From NCBI GenBank assembly GCA_016929595.1, contig JAFGIN010000069.1, forward strand, positions 1-38,201: a stretch of 38,201 nt of DNA, given 5' to 3'. Within the stretch, counting starts at the first letter, position 1. Every line of letters begins with the position of its first letter. The translations under genes were made by a program, and so were the position numbers. A model generated the notes under the pieces. It was not told the origin of the DNA, made no database searches, and saw only the letters and a list, made by a program, of their open reading frames with translations. Positions 7,939 through 15,755 of this stretch are shown in pieces. The DNA is from Chitinispirillaceae bacterium (GTDB lineage Bacteria; Fibrobacterota; Chitinivibrionia; Chitinivibrionales; Chitinispirillaceae).

Positions 7939-8106
7939 TTAGCCTTTGATAGCTTCAGCGGGACATGTGTCAACACATGCTCCACAATCGGTGCACTTAT
8001 TTGCATCTATCACATAGATAGGATCACCCTCGCTAATTGCTTCGACTGGGCATTCCGGTACACATGTTCCGCATGCAAGACATGCATCTGTAATCTTATG
8101 AGCCAT
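7939..8106 (-). CDS. 2[4Fe-4S] ferredoxin, 55 aa
   Basis: The product is 55 aa with two classical cluster motifs: CLACGTCVPECP (cysteines 9, 12, 15, 19) and CTDCGACVDTCP (38, 41, 44, 48). This is the clostridial-type low-potential ferredoxin of anaerobes, and the length is typical. It carries electrons in the cytosol between oxidoreductases and hydrogenases or other acceptors. A strong site, AAAGGAGGT, lies 7 bases before the ATG, and a terminator follows the stop. It is on the same strand as, and about 1.1 kb downstream of, the 2-oxoacid:ferredoxin oxidoreductase genes, which makes it a plausible acceptor for them, although it is probably transcribed separately. Confidence 0.97.
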   Translation of the reverse strand: MAHKITDACLACGTCVPECPVEAISEGDPIYVIDANKCTDCGACVDTCPAEAIKG

Positions 8107-8426
8107 TAAAGACCTCCTTTGATAAAATTGATTAATATGAATCCGAGGGTTTCGATCTACACTACGACTTGATTACTCGTTTTATTTATAAACCTGAAAA
8201 TTTCAATCTGGTTTACACTCAAAAAATAAAACGATCACGCCTGTCGGGTATTAGGTTCTGTTTTCAGCTGCGAATACGCAGAAAAAAAACAACGATCTGA
8301 TAACCTCCAGAAGATTAAACTGATAATAAATATAATCCGCGCAAACAGAACTACAAGTGGGTTGATAAAAAATTTTAATCTCTGGAAATCATCATTCTGA
8401 TAAGTAATTGCGGACCCAAACCGATA
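8107..8426. other. Intergenic gap upstream of the ferredoxin
   Basis: This is 320 bases with no supported gene. It must hold the ferredoxin promoter (minus strand), but no clear -35/-10 pair could be settled. The sequence is AT-rich with a moderately GC-rich patch around 8240-8280. No terminator or riboswitch-like structure was recognised. Confidence 0.4.
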
Positions 8427-8732
8427 CTATTCCAAATCAAAATCATTGACCAGTTCAGTTAAAACCGCGTCCAACCCCTGATTTGAAATCAACTCGGTAT
8501 ACTCCTGACTATTTAACCGGTTAATATGAGACTGGACAACCCGAGCCTCCGGGTATAATGATACATTTTGAAGGGCATCTGACAGTTCCGACAGCCTGGT
8601 GATGATTAATGACATATTTTTTTCTCCGGATGGTGTGATGGTCTTTAAATCAATATAATCGATTAAATTACTTCTATCTCTGGAATTTTCTTCTATTGTG
8701 TAATCATTGGTTGCGTGAAAGAGTAAAAACAT
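8427..8732 (-). CDS. Small hypothetical protein, 101 aa
   Basis: No family is recognised. The 101-aa product starts MFLLFHATNDYTIEE and is mostly polar and predicted helical, with a leucine-patterned middle (IITRLSELSDALQNVSLY) and an acidic end (ELVNDFDLE). There is no signal peptide or membrane segment from this start. GGAAAGGAT just before the ATG supports it; an upstream extension to 8840 would add a hydrophobic leader but has no such site. It follows another small gene on the same strand by 67 bases. Confidence 0.6.
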   Translation of the reverse strand: MFLLFHATNDYTIEENSRDRSNLIDYIDLKTITPSGEKNMSLIITRLSELSDALQNVSLYPEARVVQSHINRLNSQEYTELISNQGLDAVLTELVNDFDLE

Positions 8733-8799
8733 TGTAGTATCCTTTCCACTAAAATTCAAGATTATTTTAAAAAAAATTAAACCTGTGTTTCCTCTGCAT

Positions 8800-9099
8800 T
8801 CATAGCAGAAGACGAGTGGAAAGAAAATGTAAGGCAACAATTTGTATATCTGTAGAGATTATTTTTTTACAAAAGGAATCTGGAACCTCACCGCAGTATT
8901 GGTATTCAGATGAGTATTCCGATACGTTTTTTGTTTTCTCTGGTTTCAATAAAGAAGATACTGAAGCGATACCAGAAACATCAGAATCTCCGGAAGCAAT
9001 CTTAAGAGGCTCGTTCACCAGGTCAGAAGTATGCAGGGAACTCCGGCTTAATGAAGCGCAAGCTATAATAATCAATAATAAAACAGTTTGAATGATCAT
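8800..9099 (-). CDS. Possible small secreted protein, 99 aa
   Basis: No family is recognised. The N-terminus MIIQTVLLLIIIACASLS is a good hydrophobic signal or anchor, possibly a lipobox with cysteine 14. A Ser/Glu/Lys-rich region and two cysteines near residue 70 follow. No strong ribosome binding site precedes the ATG. An opposing frame at 8816-9091 occupies almost the same bases. The minus frame is preferred because of the signal-like start and agreement with neighbouring gene direction. Confidence 0.4.
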   Translation of the reverse strand: MIIQTVLLLIIIACASLSRSSLHTSDLVNEPLKIASGDSDVSGIASVSSLLKPEKTKNVSEYSSEYQYCGEVPDSFCKKIISTDIQIVALHFLSTRLLL

Positions 9100-9251
9100 A
9101 CACTACTACTTCGTTTCCAATAAAGGGATTATTTTCACATAATGAAACCGGCTAACCTGAGGGGCATCAATAAACCCCAAACCACCGGCAACTAAAAAAT
9201 AAACTGCAATAATCAGTATGGTCCCTGATCGTGATCACATATCGTTAAAAA

Positions 9252-10037
9252 TTATGCTTCAAAAAAGGTTCCAACTGGCAGAACTGCTGGCGATTCCCGT
9301 GATGGAAAGATACAGCGGGACGCGCATTGAAGGGCTGAGCTGTAATCTTTCATGTCAAACTGCATTGTTTCGTTAACATCAACAATCGAAATCTGTTTCT
9401 CTGATGGAAAATATTCGGGATTAAATGTCCTACACGGGGCAACGATATCAACAAATGAAAATCCACGGTGCTTTAAAGCTCTGATAATTGTTTTTTCAAG
9501 ATGATCCGGAGTGAATGTCGTTGACCTTGCAACAAACGATGATTTGCAGCAGATGGCAAACTCTACAGTATTAAGCGGAAGAGTTTGATTTCCGGCCGGA
9601 GTAAAAGAACCGGCATGATCAAATCCAGATGTTGGAGATGACTGATTTTTTGTCATTGCATACGTCATATTGTTCAGGCAAAACACTGTAATATCGATAT
9701 TCTTACGTGCAGCGTGAACAAAATGCCCGGCCCCTATGGAAAACAGATCACCATCACCAGCAATTACAAGCACCGAAACATCACTTCGCGAAAGACGAAT
9801 ACCTGTCGCCACAGGAATAGCCCGCCCATGAATAGTGTGCATTCCAAATGCAGAGGTATATAAGGATATTCTGGATGAGCAACCTATTCCAGAAACAAAT
9901 ACCGTACTGAGCGGGTCATAGTTCAAACGCTGGAGCAGTCCGTTCAATACTTTCTGAAAAATGAAATAGGTACACCCTTTACACCAGGTTGGTTTAAGTT
10001 TTCCGGAAAAGGACCTCTTATTTTCAGAGCATCTCAT
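9252..10037 (-). CDS. korB: 2-oxoacid:ferredoxin oxidoreductase, beta subunit
   Basis: The product is 261 aa from the ATG at 10037. It has the thiamine-diphosphate motif GDGDLFSIGAG (about residues 94-104) with NNMTYAMT downstream. Cluster cysteines are in WCKGC, SGIGC and APCRTFNP, matching the four [4Fe-4S] ligands of KorB/PorB-type subunits. With the alpha/gamma subunit it oxidatively decarboxylates a 2-oxoacid with CoA and passes electrons to ferredoxin. The start overlaps the end of korA by 14 bases, so translation is coupled. A TTG at 10043, 4 bases after AAAGGG, is an alternative start. The substrate (2-oxoglutarate, pyruvate or a branched-chain or aryl oxoacid) cannot be read from the sequence. 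Confidence 0.9.
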   Translation of the reverse strand: MRCSENKRSFSGKLKPTWCKGCTYFIFQKVLNGLLQRLNYDPLSTVFVSGIGCSSRISLYTSAFGMHTIHGRAIPVATGIRLSRSDVSVLVIAGDGDLFSIGAGHFVHAARKNIDITVFCLNNMTYAMTKNQSSPTSGFDHAGSFTPAGNQTLPLNTVEFAICCKSSFVARSTTFTPDHLEKTIIRALKHRGFSFVDIVAPCRTFNPEYFPSEKQISIVDVNETMQFDMKDYSSALQCASRCIFPSRESPAVLPVGTFFEA

Positions 10038-11862
10038 TTTCAAAACACCCTTTTACAATTCTGACACAACTATCATACAATGTATCTGAAAGAATCGGCG
10101 AACCAGTTTGTGACAGTATAGAATGCGGTTTGACATCAGCATACATTTTCAAGAGCCGGGCATACTGCCCGTGCCCATTGGACTCAACAACAATTATATG
10201 ATCAGTCATCGATTGAAGGCGTTTTATTGCATTCAAACAAACGGGAAAAAGTAACCGTGGATAGAGAGCCGCAATACGAAATCCATCGGATCGCAATCTT
10301 TCAACAACGCTTCCTGCCGCCGCTACAGTTATCCCCCATGCAATCAATCCAAAATCGATTTCATCAGTACAGTAATCCCACTCAACCAGTGATGGGAACA
10401 TCGTCTCAATCAAATTGAGTTTATTCATACGGCGCTTCTGCTGAAGCGTTCGCATCTCTGCTGAATCGGTTGGATTCCCATACTCGTCGTGTTCAAGCCC
10501 GGTTATCCGGCATGATACTGAAGAATATCCGGGAACAGGGATCGGTGCAACAGCAGTTTCAAGACTGTACCTTTTGAACTCCTCACCATTCAGCTCCCCA
10601 CGGATATCTTTACATTCTGAAACACCTGCCGTACTTTCACCGTAAGTTTCTTTACATTCTCCGGAAACGACAGATCTGTTAATAATCCTGACATCCTGAC
10701 GTTCCGGAACTGGAATAATTCCCTTAGTGAGTCCCAGCACACTATCGCTGAGTATAATTACAGGGCACTGGAAATACTCGGAGCAGTTAAAAGCATCAAT
10801 TGTCAAGTTAAAACAGTTCCCGATTGAATCGGGGGCAAGTACAATTCGTGATGTTTCTCCATGAGAACCGAACACGGCAGCAAAAAGATCTTCCTGAGCA
10901 AACTGCGCTGGTGAACCGGTTGATGGTCCAGGCCGCTGAACATCAACAACAACCAGTGGAAGTTCGACCATTGAAGCATACCCCAGAAACTCCTGCATCA
11001 ATGACAGCCCCGGTCCGCTGGTCGCAGTCATGCTTTTGACACCCGCAAATGATGCTCCGATCGCAGCTCCAATAGCCGCAATCTCATCTTCAGCCTGACA
11101 CGAAACTGCACCCCTGGCAGGTAACACCCTGGCAAGGAAATTTCCAATACCCGTTGATGGAGTAATGGGGTATGAAGAAAAAAAACCACATCCGACACTG
11201 ACTGCCGCCCTCGCAACAGCTTCATTTCCATCAAGGATCTCATATTCAAATGGTTTTTTATCTTGTAAAGGCAGTTTACTGTAGTGGCTGCCCTGCTGAA
11301 TTTGATAACCACGGGAAACCATGTCACAATTTCTCTGAAGCGTGGATAAATTTTTATATTGAAACCTGTTTCGAACTGTATACTCTAAATTACTCAGAGG
11401 TATGGATAAAAAGCGGCCAACAACACCAAGTATTTCAGATGAATAGAACTTTTTACTGCCGGGATCATTCCCGCTCTCTATCAATGATATCGCTATCAAT
11501 TGAATATCAGATCTTTTCAGTTTTTTGAGCAAAGCAAGTAATTCATCTTCTGAACACTGACTGGAATCATCATATATGAGAACTGCACCCCTGCGGCAAT
11601 GCCCGATCTCTTTTTCCACAGCTGCTATATAACGAACAAACAGACAATCGATATTATTTACCGGTAAATATGATAATTTGTCTGAAATCTGAATAGTAAC
11701 AGCACAATAGCCACCCTCAATACTTGATGGGAATTCTCTGTAGGCTGCACCATGAAAACCCAGCCTGGAAAGGGCTTCCAGAAGCATCTCCCCTGCGCAG
11801 ATAACACCTTCACCAGCACAACCTGTTATTTTTAACGTATATGGAAGTGTGAGCAGAACCAT
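10024..11862 (-). CDS. korA: 2-oxoacid:ferredoxin oxidoreductase, fused gamma-alpha subunit
   Basis: The product is 612 aa. Residues 1-190 form the gamma domain (KITGCAGEGVICAGEMLLEA, then YREFPSSIEGGYCAV), which binds CoA and shuttles between sites. From about residue 205 comes the pyrimidine-binding alpha domain (GNEAVARAAVSVGCGFFSSY, PITPSTGIG, QAEDEIAAIGAAIGASFAG, TATSGPGLSLM, QRPGPSTGSPAQ), with a C-terminal domain ending VVESNGHGQYARLL. This gamma-alpha fusion is a known architecture of KorA-type enzymes. No cluster-binding delta domain is present, so the nearby small ferredoxin is a plausible acceptor. It follows the ABC exporter by 26 bases and overlaps korB. No good ribosome binding site precedes the ATG at 11862, but no better start lies nearby. 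Confidence 0.92.
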   Translation of the reverse strand: MVLLTLPYTLKITGCAGEGVICAGEMLLEALSRLGFHGAAYREFPSSIEGGYCAVTIQISDKLSYLPVNNIDCLFVRYIAAVEKEIGHCRRGAVLIYDDSSQCSEDELLALLKKLKRSDIQLIAISLIESGNDPGSKKFYSSEILGVVGRFLSIPLSNLEYTVRNRFQYKNLSTLQRNCDMVSRGYQIQQGSHYSKLPLQDKKPFEYEILDGNEAVARAAVSVGCGFFSSYPITPSTGIGNFLARVLPARGAVSCQAEDEIAAIGAAIGASFAGVKSMTATSGPGLSLMQEFLGYASMVELPLVVVDVQRPGPSTGSPAQFAQEDLFAAVFGSHGETSRIVLAPDSIGNCFNLTIDAFNCSEYFQCPVIILSDSVLGLTKGIIPVPERQDVRIINRSVVSGECKETYGESTAGVSECKDIRGELNGEEFKRYSLETAVAPIPVPGYSSVSCRITGLEHDEYGNPTDSAEMRTLQQKRRMNKLNLIETMFPSLVEWDYCTDEIDFGLIAWGITVAAAGSVVERLRSDGFRIAALYPRLLFPVCLNAIKRLQSMTDHIIVVESNGHGQYARLLKMYADVKPHSILSQTGSPILSDTLYDSCVRIVKGCFENEML

Positions 11863-11888
11863 GTTCTATCAACATTCACTGTCGGTAA

Positions 11889-13724
11889 TCAAACTTTTTT
11901 TGCAGCAAACTGTATATCAAAAAAATATTTGTATCTGTTGTTAAGAGTAAGCAGTTCATCATGAGAACCCTGTTCAACAATAAGCCCCTTTTCAAGGACA
12001 ATAATCGTATCTGCATGTCTTATTGTAGATAGCCTGTGTGCAACAACTAATACCGTTCTGTTTTCCATTAGATTGTTAATCGCTCTCTGAACCAGAAGTT
12101 CAGACTCGGTATCAAGCGCCGAAGTAGCTTCATCAAGGATAAGAACAGGTGGATTTCGGAGAATTGCACGTGCAATGGAAAGCCGCTGACGCTGGCCACC
12201 GGAAAGCATAACACCCCGTTCCCCTATAACAGTGTTCAATTCATCTGGCAATTTCTCGATAAATTCCCAGGCATTCGCCACATTGGCTGCATGAATCACC
12301 ATTTCTCTGGTAGCACCATCTGTACCGTACGCAATGTTATTAAAAATAGTTTCATTGAACAGGAATGTTTCCTGTGAGACAATACCGAAAAGTTGACGTA
12401 ACTGTAAAAGATCCATTGAACGGATATCTTCACCATCAATGGTTATAGTGCCGCTGTTGACATCATAAAAACGCGGTACAAGATCGAGTATGGTACTCTT
12501 ACCAGCCCCGCTTGACCCAACGAGTGCTACTATAGACCCTTTTTTTATGGTGAAATTTACATTGCGCAACACCTGTTCCGCAGTACCAGGGTAGGTGAAA
12601 TCGATGTTATTAAATGATATTTCCGACTTGAACTCCGGTACTATGAATGACTTCTTTCGAGCAAGATTCTCAACCGCAGTATCGAGAACAGAAAAGACCC
12701 GTTCCGCAGCGGCAAAGCCACGCTGAAGCGTATTGTGGATATTTGATAAAGCTTTCAGTGGAGTAAAAGTGACAAATAGAAACAGTAGAAACCGCACAAA
12801 ATCTTCACTGCTGAAACCGCCGCTTGAAAGCACCTGCTGTCCGCCATACCACAGCAGAATAATAACTACTACAACACCCAGCACTTCGGTCAAAGGGCTG
12901 GAAATCGATCCAAGACTTATCGAATGAAAAGAGTGATGGACAAAATTCTGATTTTCTTTCCGGAATTTGCCATACTCATGTTCGTGCATATTAAACATCT
13001 TGACCGCCCGGATACCGCTCACCGTTTCATGGAGAATCGACTGGAGTCCAGCCTGATGTTCCAATACGCGACGACTTCTTCGCCGCACAGATTTTCCAAT
13101 CATTGTAGTAAGAAAACCGATTGTGGGGAATATGATTAACACAGCCAGGGTAAGTTTGACATTTATCATAAAGAGAGTTGCTGTAAAAACAATGACACGC
13201 AGTGGTTCGACAAAAAGTTTATCAAAAGTACCTGTCATCGCCTCATTAACCGTAGCAATATCATTAACAATGAGTGAAATAATATCACCAGAGCGCGTCC
13301 TGTCATAATGACTCACCGGCAGCTTGAGTGCATGGTTATAAAGTTGATTACGCATATCACGCACAATGTTAAGCTTGAGCCTGGCCACAACAAGCGCTTT
13401 GAGGTATATGAAAAGATTCTTGAGAAGAAAAGTGGAGGCCATCAGCAAGCAAACAAATTTCAATGAATCGAACGGGTCGCTACGCTGAACAAACCGATAT
13501 GTATAATATTTTAATATTTCATTAAGATTTGACACAGACATCTCTGGCCGTGTCATGTGCGCCTGATCCGGATTGAACAATGTCTGTATGAGACTTGCAC
13601 CGAACCACACCGAGAGCGCCTCAAAATTGACGACAAGGAAAGAAATCAGGATAGACAGCAGCAACAGAGGCCAATAGACCAGCAGATAGGCAATCATCCT
13701 TCTGTAAAGACTTACATTGCTCAT
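11889..13724 (-). CDS. MsbA-type ABC exporter (fused membrane and ATPase domains)
   Basis: The product is 611 aa. Residues 1-340 hold about six membrane helices of a type I exporter domain, with an unusually long periplasmic loop in the first part (about residues 45-80). The ATPase domain carries Walker A GSSGAGKST, a Q-loop (VSQETFLFNE), signature LSGGQRQRLSIARAIL, Walker B VLILDEATSALD and switch histidine in VVAHRLST. All catalytic motifs are intact. It works as a homodimer, and lipid A or another lipid or peptide is the likely cargo; the sequence alone does not say. It sits 72 bases after the coiled-coil/zinc-ribbon gene and 26 before korA, on the same strand, so these four may be cotranscribed. 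Confidence 0.92.
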   Translation of the reverse strand: MSNVSLYRRMIAYLLVYWPLLLLSILISFLVVNFEALSVWFGASLIQTLFNPDQAHMTRPEMSVSNLNEILKYYTYRFVQRSDPFDSLKFVCLLMASTFLLKNLFIYLKALVVARLKLNIVRDMRNQLYNHALKLPVSHYDRTRSGDIISLIVNDIATVNEAMTGTFDKLFVEPLRVIVFTATLFMINVKLTLAVLIIFPTIGFLTTMIGKSVRRRSRRVLEHQAGLQSILHETVSGIRAVKMFNMHEHEYGKFRKENQNFVHHSFHSISLGSISSPLTEVLGVVVVIILLWYGGQQVLSSGGFSSEDFVRFLLFLFVTFTPLKALSNIHNTLQRGFAAAERVFSVLDTAVENLARKKSFIVPEFKSEISFNNIDFTYPGTAEQVLRNVNFTIKKGSIVALVGSSGAGKSTILDLVPRFYDVNSGTITIDGEDIRSMDLLQLRQLFGIVSQETFLFNETIFNNIAYGTDGATREMVIHAANVANAWEFIEKLPDELNTVIGERGVMLSGGQRQRLSIARAILRNPPVLILDEATSALDTESELLVQRAINNLMENRTVLVVAHRLSTIRHADTIIVLEKGLIVEQGSHDELLTLNNRYKYFFDIQFAAKKV

Positions 13725-13796
13725 ATCTGTTTTGTTACTTTTTTCTGTATATAAGCGGCTGTTGGGATTGATTTCACTCTACCAGCAGAACCGGCA

Positions 13797-14525
13797 TTAA
13801 CTTTTTGATGTGTAGTCGCCATTCCACACCATTATAGAACCACAGTTTTCGCAAATAATAAGCTTCAATCCTCTTTTTATCTCGTTGTACAGCTGTGGTT
13901 CAAGTACTTTGAAACATACCGAACAATTCCTATTGTTATTAATCAGACTGAGAGCTTTCCCATTCTTTCTTTTTTTGCGGATAAGATCGTACGGCCGAAG
14001 TATATGCTTGCCAATCTGAGGAACAAGAACATCCCGTTCCTTGACAATAGTGGCTATAGTTGAGTCGATTGCTGTAATTTTTTCTTTAAGCTCCTTAATT
14101 TTGGGCTCATTATTGGAGACTGCTGCCTCATACATACTCTGAGCTTCATTCACCGCTTCCTGCAATCTCTCAATTTCTTCAATTATATTTTTTTTGCGGG
14201 TTTCTGCTGTGTTAACCATATGCTTCTGTGCCTCTATCTCGGCATGAACAGCATCATACTCCCTGTTTGTTTTAATATTGTTAAGACGATCCTGACTTTT
14301 ATCCAGACCGTCTTTTGCTTTCTGTATCTGCTCTTCAAACGTTGTTTTTTCAGCAGTCGCCTTACGGAGTTTTTCATTCGCGTGGTCTAAAGCTGCTTTC
14401 ATTTTTGTAATTTCCTGTTCCAGCTGGGTAACCTCTACAGGGAAATTTTCCTGAGCGAGTTCCTGTTCTTTGATCCTGAGATCAATCTCCTGAAGTTGCA
14501 TCAACAACACCAGATCTTGCAACAT
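13797..14525 (-). CDS. Coiled-coil protein with C-terminal C4 zinc ribbon (CT398/DUF164 type)
   Basis: The product is 242 aa. Residues 1-175 are a long charged antiparallel coiled coil (heptads such as LEQEITKMKAALDHANEKL and LKEKITAIDSTIATIVKERD). The C-terminal region has two CxxC knuckles, CSVC and CENC, forming a zinc ribbon. This architecture is widespread in bacteria, where a nucleic-acid or secretion-related role has been proposed but is not settled. The ATG at 14525 follows GGAGG; a longer frame would run into the terminator stem. A strong terminator ends only 31 bases upstream of the ATG, which makes the gene's transcription unusual (see findings). Confidence 0.88.
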   Translation of the reverse strand: MLQDLVLLMQLQEIDLRIKEQELAQENFPVEVTQLEQEITKMKAALDHANEKLRKATAEKTTFEEQIQKAKDGLDKSQDRLNNIKTNREYDAVHAEIEAQKHMVNTAETRKKNIIEEIERLQEAVNEAQSMYEAAVSNNEPKIKELKEKITAIDSTIATIVKERDVLVPQIGKHILRPYDLIRKKRKNGKALSLINNNRNCSVCFKVLEPQLYNEIKRGLKLIICENCGSIMVWNGDYTSKS

Positions 14526-14556
14526 AATGAAAGTCCTCCAAACCGAAACAAAATAG

Positions 14557-14591
14557 AAAAAAAAAAGCACCTTTGTATAAAGGGTGCTTTT
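14557..14591 (-). terminator. Strong terminator between the tRNA and the zinc-ribbon gene
   Basis: On the minus strand the stem AAAAGCACC/GGTGCTTTT is extended by CTTT/AAAG across a short loop and followed by a run of ten T (14557-14566). It lies 87 bases after the tRNA and 31 bases before the zinc-ribbon ATG. It should end the tRNA transcript and could act as an attenuator for the downstream gene. Confidence 0.9.
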
Positions 14592-14678
14592 ATGATTTTA
14601 CGGGAGTAGTTCTGTTGTTTTCAACCAACATGATCTTAGACGGTTGCAAAATTCCTCCCTATATACTTTCAAAAAAAA

Positions 14679-14752
14679 TGGGCCCACAAGGACTCGAACC
14701 TTGGACTAACGGATTATGAGACCGCTACTCTAACCGACTGAGTTATGGGCCC
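14679..14752 (-). tRNA. tRNA with CAU anticodon (Ile2 or elongator Met)
   Basis: This is a 74-nt cloverleaf with 7-bp acceptor stem GGGCCCA/TGGGCCC, D arm ACTC/GAGT, anticodon loop CTCATAA (anticodon CAT) and T arm CAAGG/CCTTG with loop TTCGAGT. The discriminator is A73 and no CCA is encoded. The loop fits either elongator tRNA-Met or the lysidine-modified tRNA-Ile for AUA. Pairs C4-G69 and C5-G68, which favour TilS in E. coli, are present and lean towards Ile2. It is not an initiator, because the three G-C pairs at the base of the anticodon stem are missing. The anticodon stem has a U31-U39 mismatch next to the loop and a G27-U43 wobble. Confidence 0.93.
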
Positions 14753-14793
14753 GGTATCAGGCAATATTGGTGACACCACCAAATTACCGCTAT

Positions 14794-14823
14794 AATATAA
14801 TTTTCGGGTTATACGAGTATCAA
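14794..14823 (-). promoter_or_regulatory. Candidate sigma70-type promoter of the tRNA
   Basis: On the minus strand TTGATA (14818-14823) and TATATT (14794-14799) are 18 bases apart. The -10 lies about 42 bases upstream of the tRNA 5' end, leaving a short leader to be processed. The call rests on consensus match and position only. Confidence 0.45.
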
Positions 14824-14998
14824 GACAGATCTTTGCAGCCTTTGTGAATGATTTATTTTATCTCTATCAATCACCTGAATTACAGTATTTAACTCTTTGC
14901 CAGATTGGCACATTCTTTTCAGTTTAAACGTTGCAACATTAAGGGCATAATGCTATAACTATATGTATGCCAGAGCATTTGAGAAATAATCTTAACTG

Positions 14999-15029
14999 TT
15001 GATGAATTACCAGATTAATTCGTTATAAT
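14999..15029 (+). promoter_or_regulatory. Candidate promoter of the CsgG/LpoB-like module
   Basis: TTGATG (14999-15004) and a perfect TATAAT (15024-15029) are separated by 19 bases, slightly longer than ideal. Transcription would begin about 65 bases before the ATG at 15102. The rest of the gap 14824-15101 is AT-rich and shows no other structure. Confidence 0.4.
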
Positions 15030-15101
15030 TCAATATTTTAGTGATAAATTAATATTATACCTGAGTTAAAAGTATTCTCCATAGCTCTGGGGGGCGAACT
15101 G

Positions 15102-15755
15102 ATGATTGTATTTAAAAAAACCCTTCAAATTTCGTTATTTATAATGTTCATTTCTGCCGTTTCTCTGATAGCTCAAACGGTAGTTAAACCCCGAAAAACA
15201 CTTGCATTGCTTCAACTAAGTGTACACGGTCTTCCCTCTGGAACGGCCGCTGAAATTTCAGATGGAATAAGTTCTGAATTGAAAAAGCTGGGTGTTTTTG
15301 AGCTGATCGACCCAATGACGATCAAGAGTGTCCTTCAAGATCAGGAGATGCTGAGCGCTGGAATCTGTAACCAGAGTTCCTGTGCAATTCAGATCGGTCA
15401 GTTACTTGGAGCCGATCGGGTAGCAATCGGAAGCATCAGTTTCATCAATGAAACCTATTCTGTCAACATTCGAACAATAGAGATCAACACCGGTAAGATA
15501 ATTAATGATGTCAATGAGTATTACAAAGATAAACCACGTTACTTCCAAACCGATCTTATACCTGTTGTCGCAGCAAAAATGAGTGACACACCAGTACCAC
15601 TGATTAAAAAACGAAAAAAACCAATCGTAAAAGTTATCATTATCGGAGCAGCGGTCATAGTTGCAGTGCCCGTTGCCTACTTCGTCTGGAAAGGTATTTC
15701 TCACGAAGATGAACACACACCACAGACAGAGGTCCTTGTGCAATGGAAACAATAA
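15102..15755 (+). CDS. Secreted CsgG/LpoB-like protein with C-terminal membrane anchor
   Basis: The product is 217 aa. A signal peptide (residues 1-25, ending ISAVSLIAQ) is followed by a domain of about 120 residues of the CsgG/LpoB/TolB-N type: LALLQLSVHGLP, SDGISSELKKLGVFELID, a CNQSSCAIQIGQLLGADRVA segment and SIRT-like strands (YSVNIRTIEINTGKI). A basic patch (LIKKRKKP) precedes a membrane helix at about 176-200 and a short tail. This family binds outer-membrane lipoproteins or forms secretion pores, but the exact role is unknown here. GGGGGG lies 7 to 12 bases before the ATG. The gene overlaps the downstream FN3 lipoprotein by 13 bases, so the two are coupled. A longer paralogue lies at 29615-30967. 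Confidence 0.75.
   Translation: MIVFKKTLQISLFIMFISAVSLIAQTVVKPRKTLALLQLSVHGLPSGTAAEISDGISSELKKLGVFELIDPMTIKSVLQDQEMLSAGICNQSSCAIQIGQLLGADRVAIGSISFINETYSVNIRTIEINTGKIINDVNEYYKDKPRYFQTDLIPVVAAKMSDTPVPLIKKRKKPIVKVIIIGAAVIVAVPVAYFVWKGISHEDEHTPQTEVLVQWKQ

Noticed and set aside
8816-9091. Open frame of 91 codons on the + strand
   Set aside because: It shares its bases with the opposing frame, which starts with a signal-like segment and agrees with neighbouring gene direction. The + frame has no ribosome binding site.
9130-9200. Terminator after korB
   Set aside because: GGGG/CCCC pairing is only four bases long and lacks a T tract on the correct side.
14592-14678. Separate small RNA between the tRNA and the terminator
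   Set aside because: Only short, competing pairings are visible in 87 bases and no known RNA family was recognised. It is treated as a leader or spacer.
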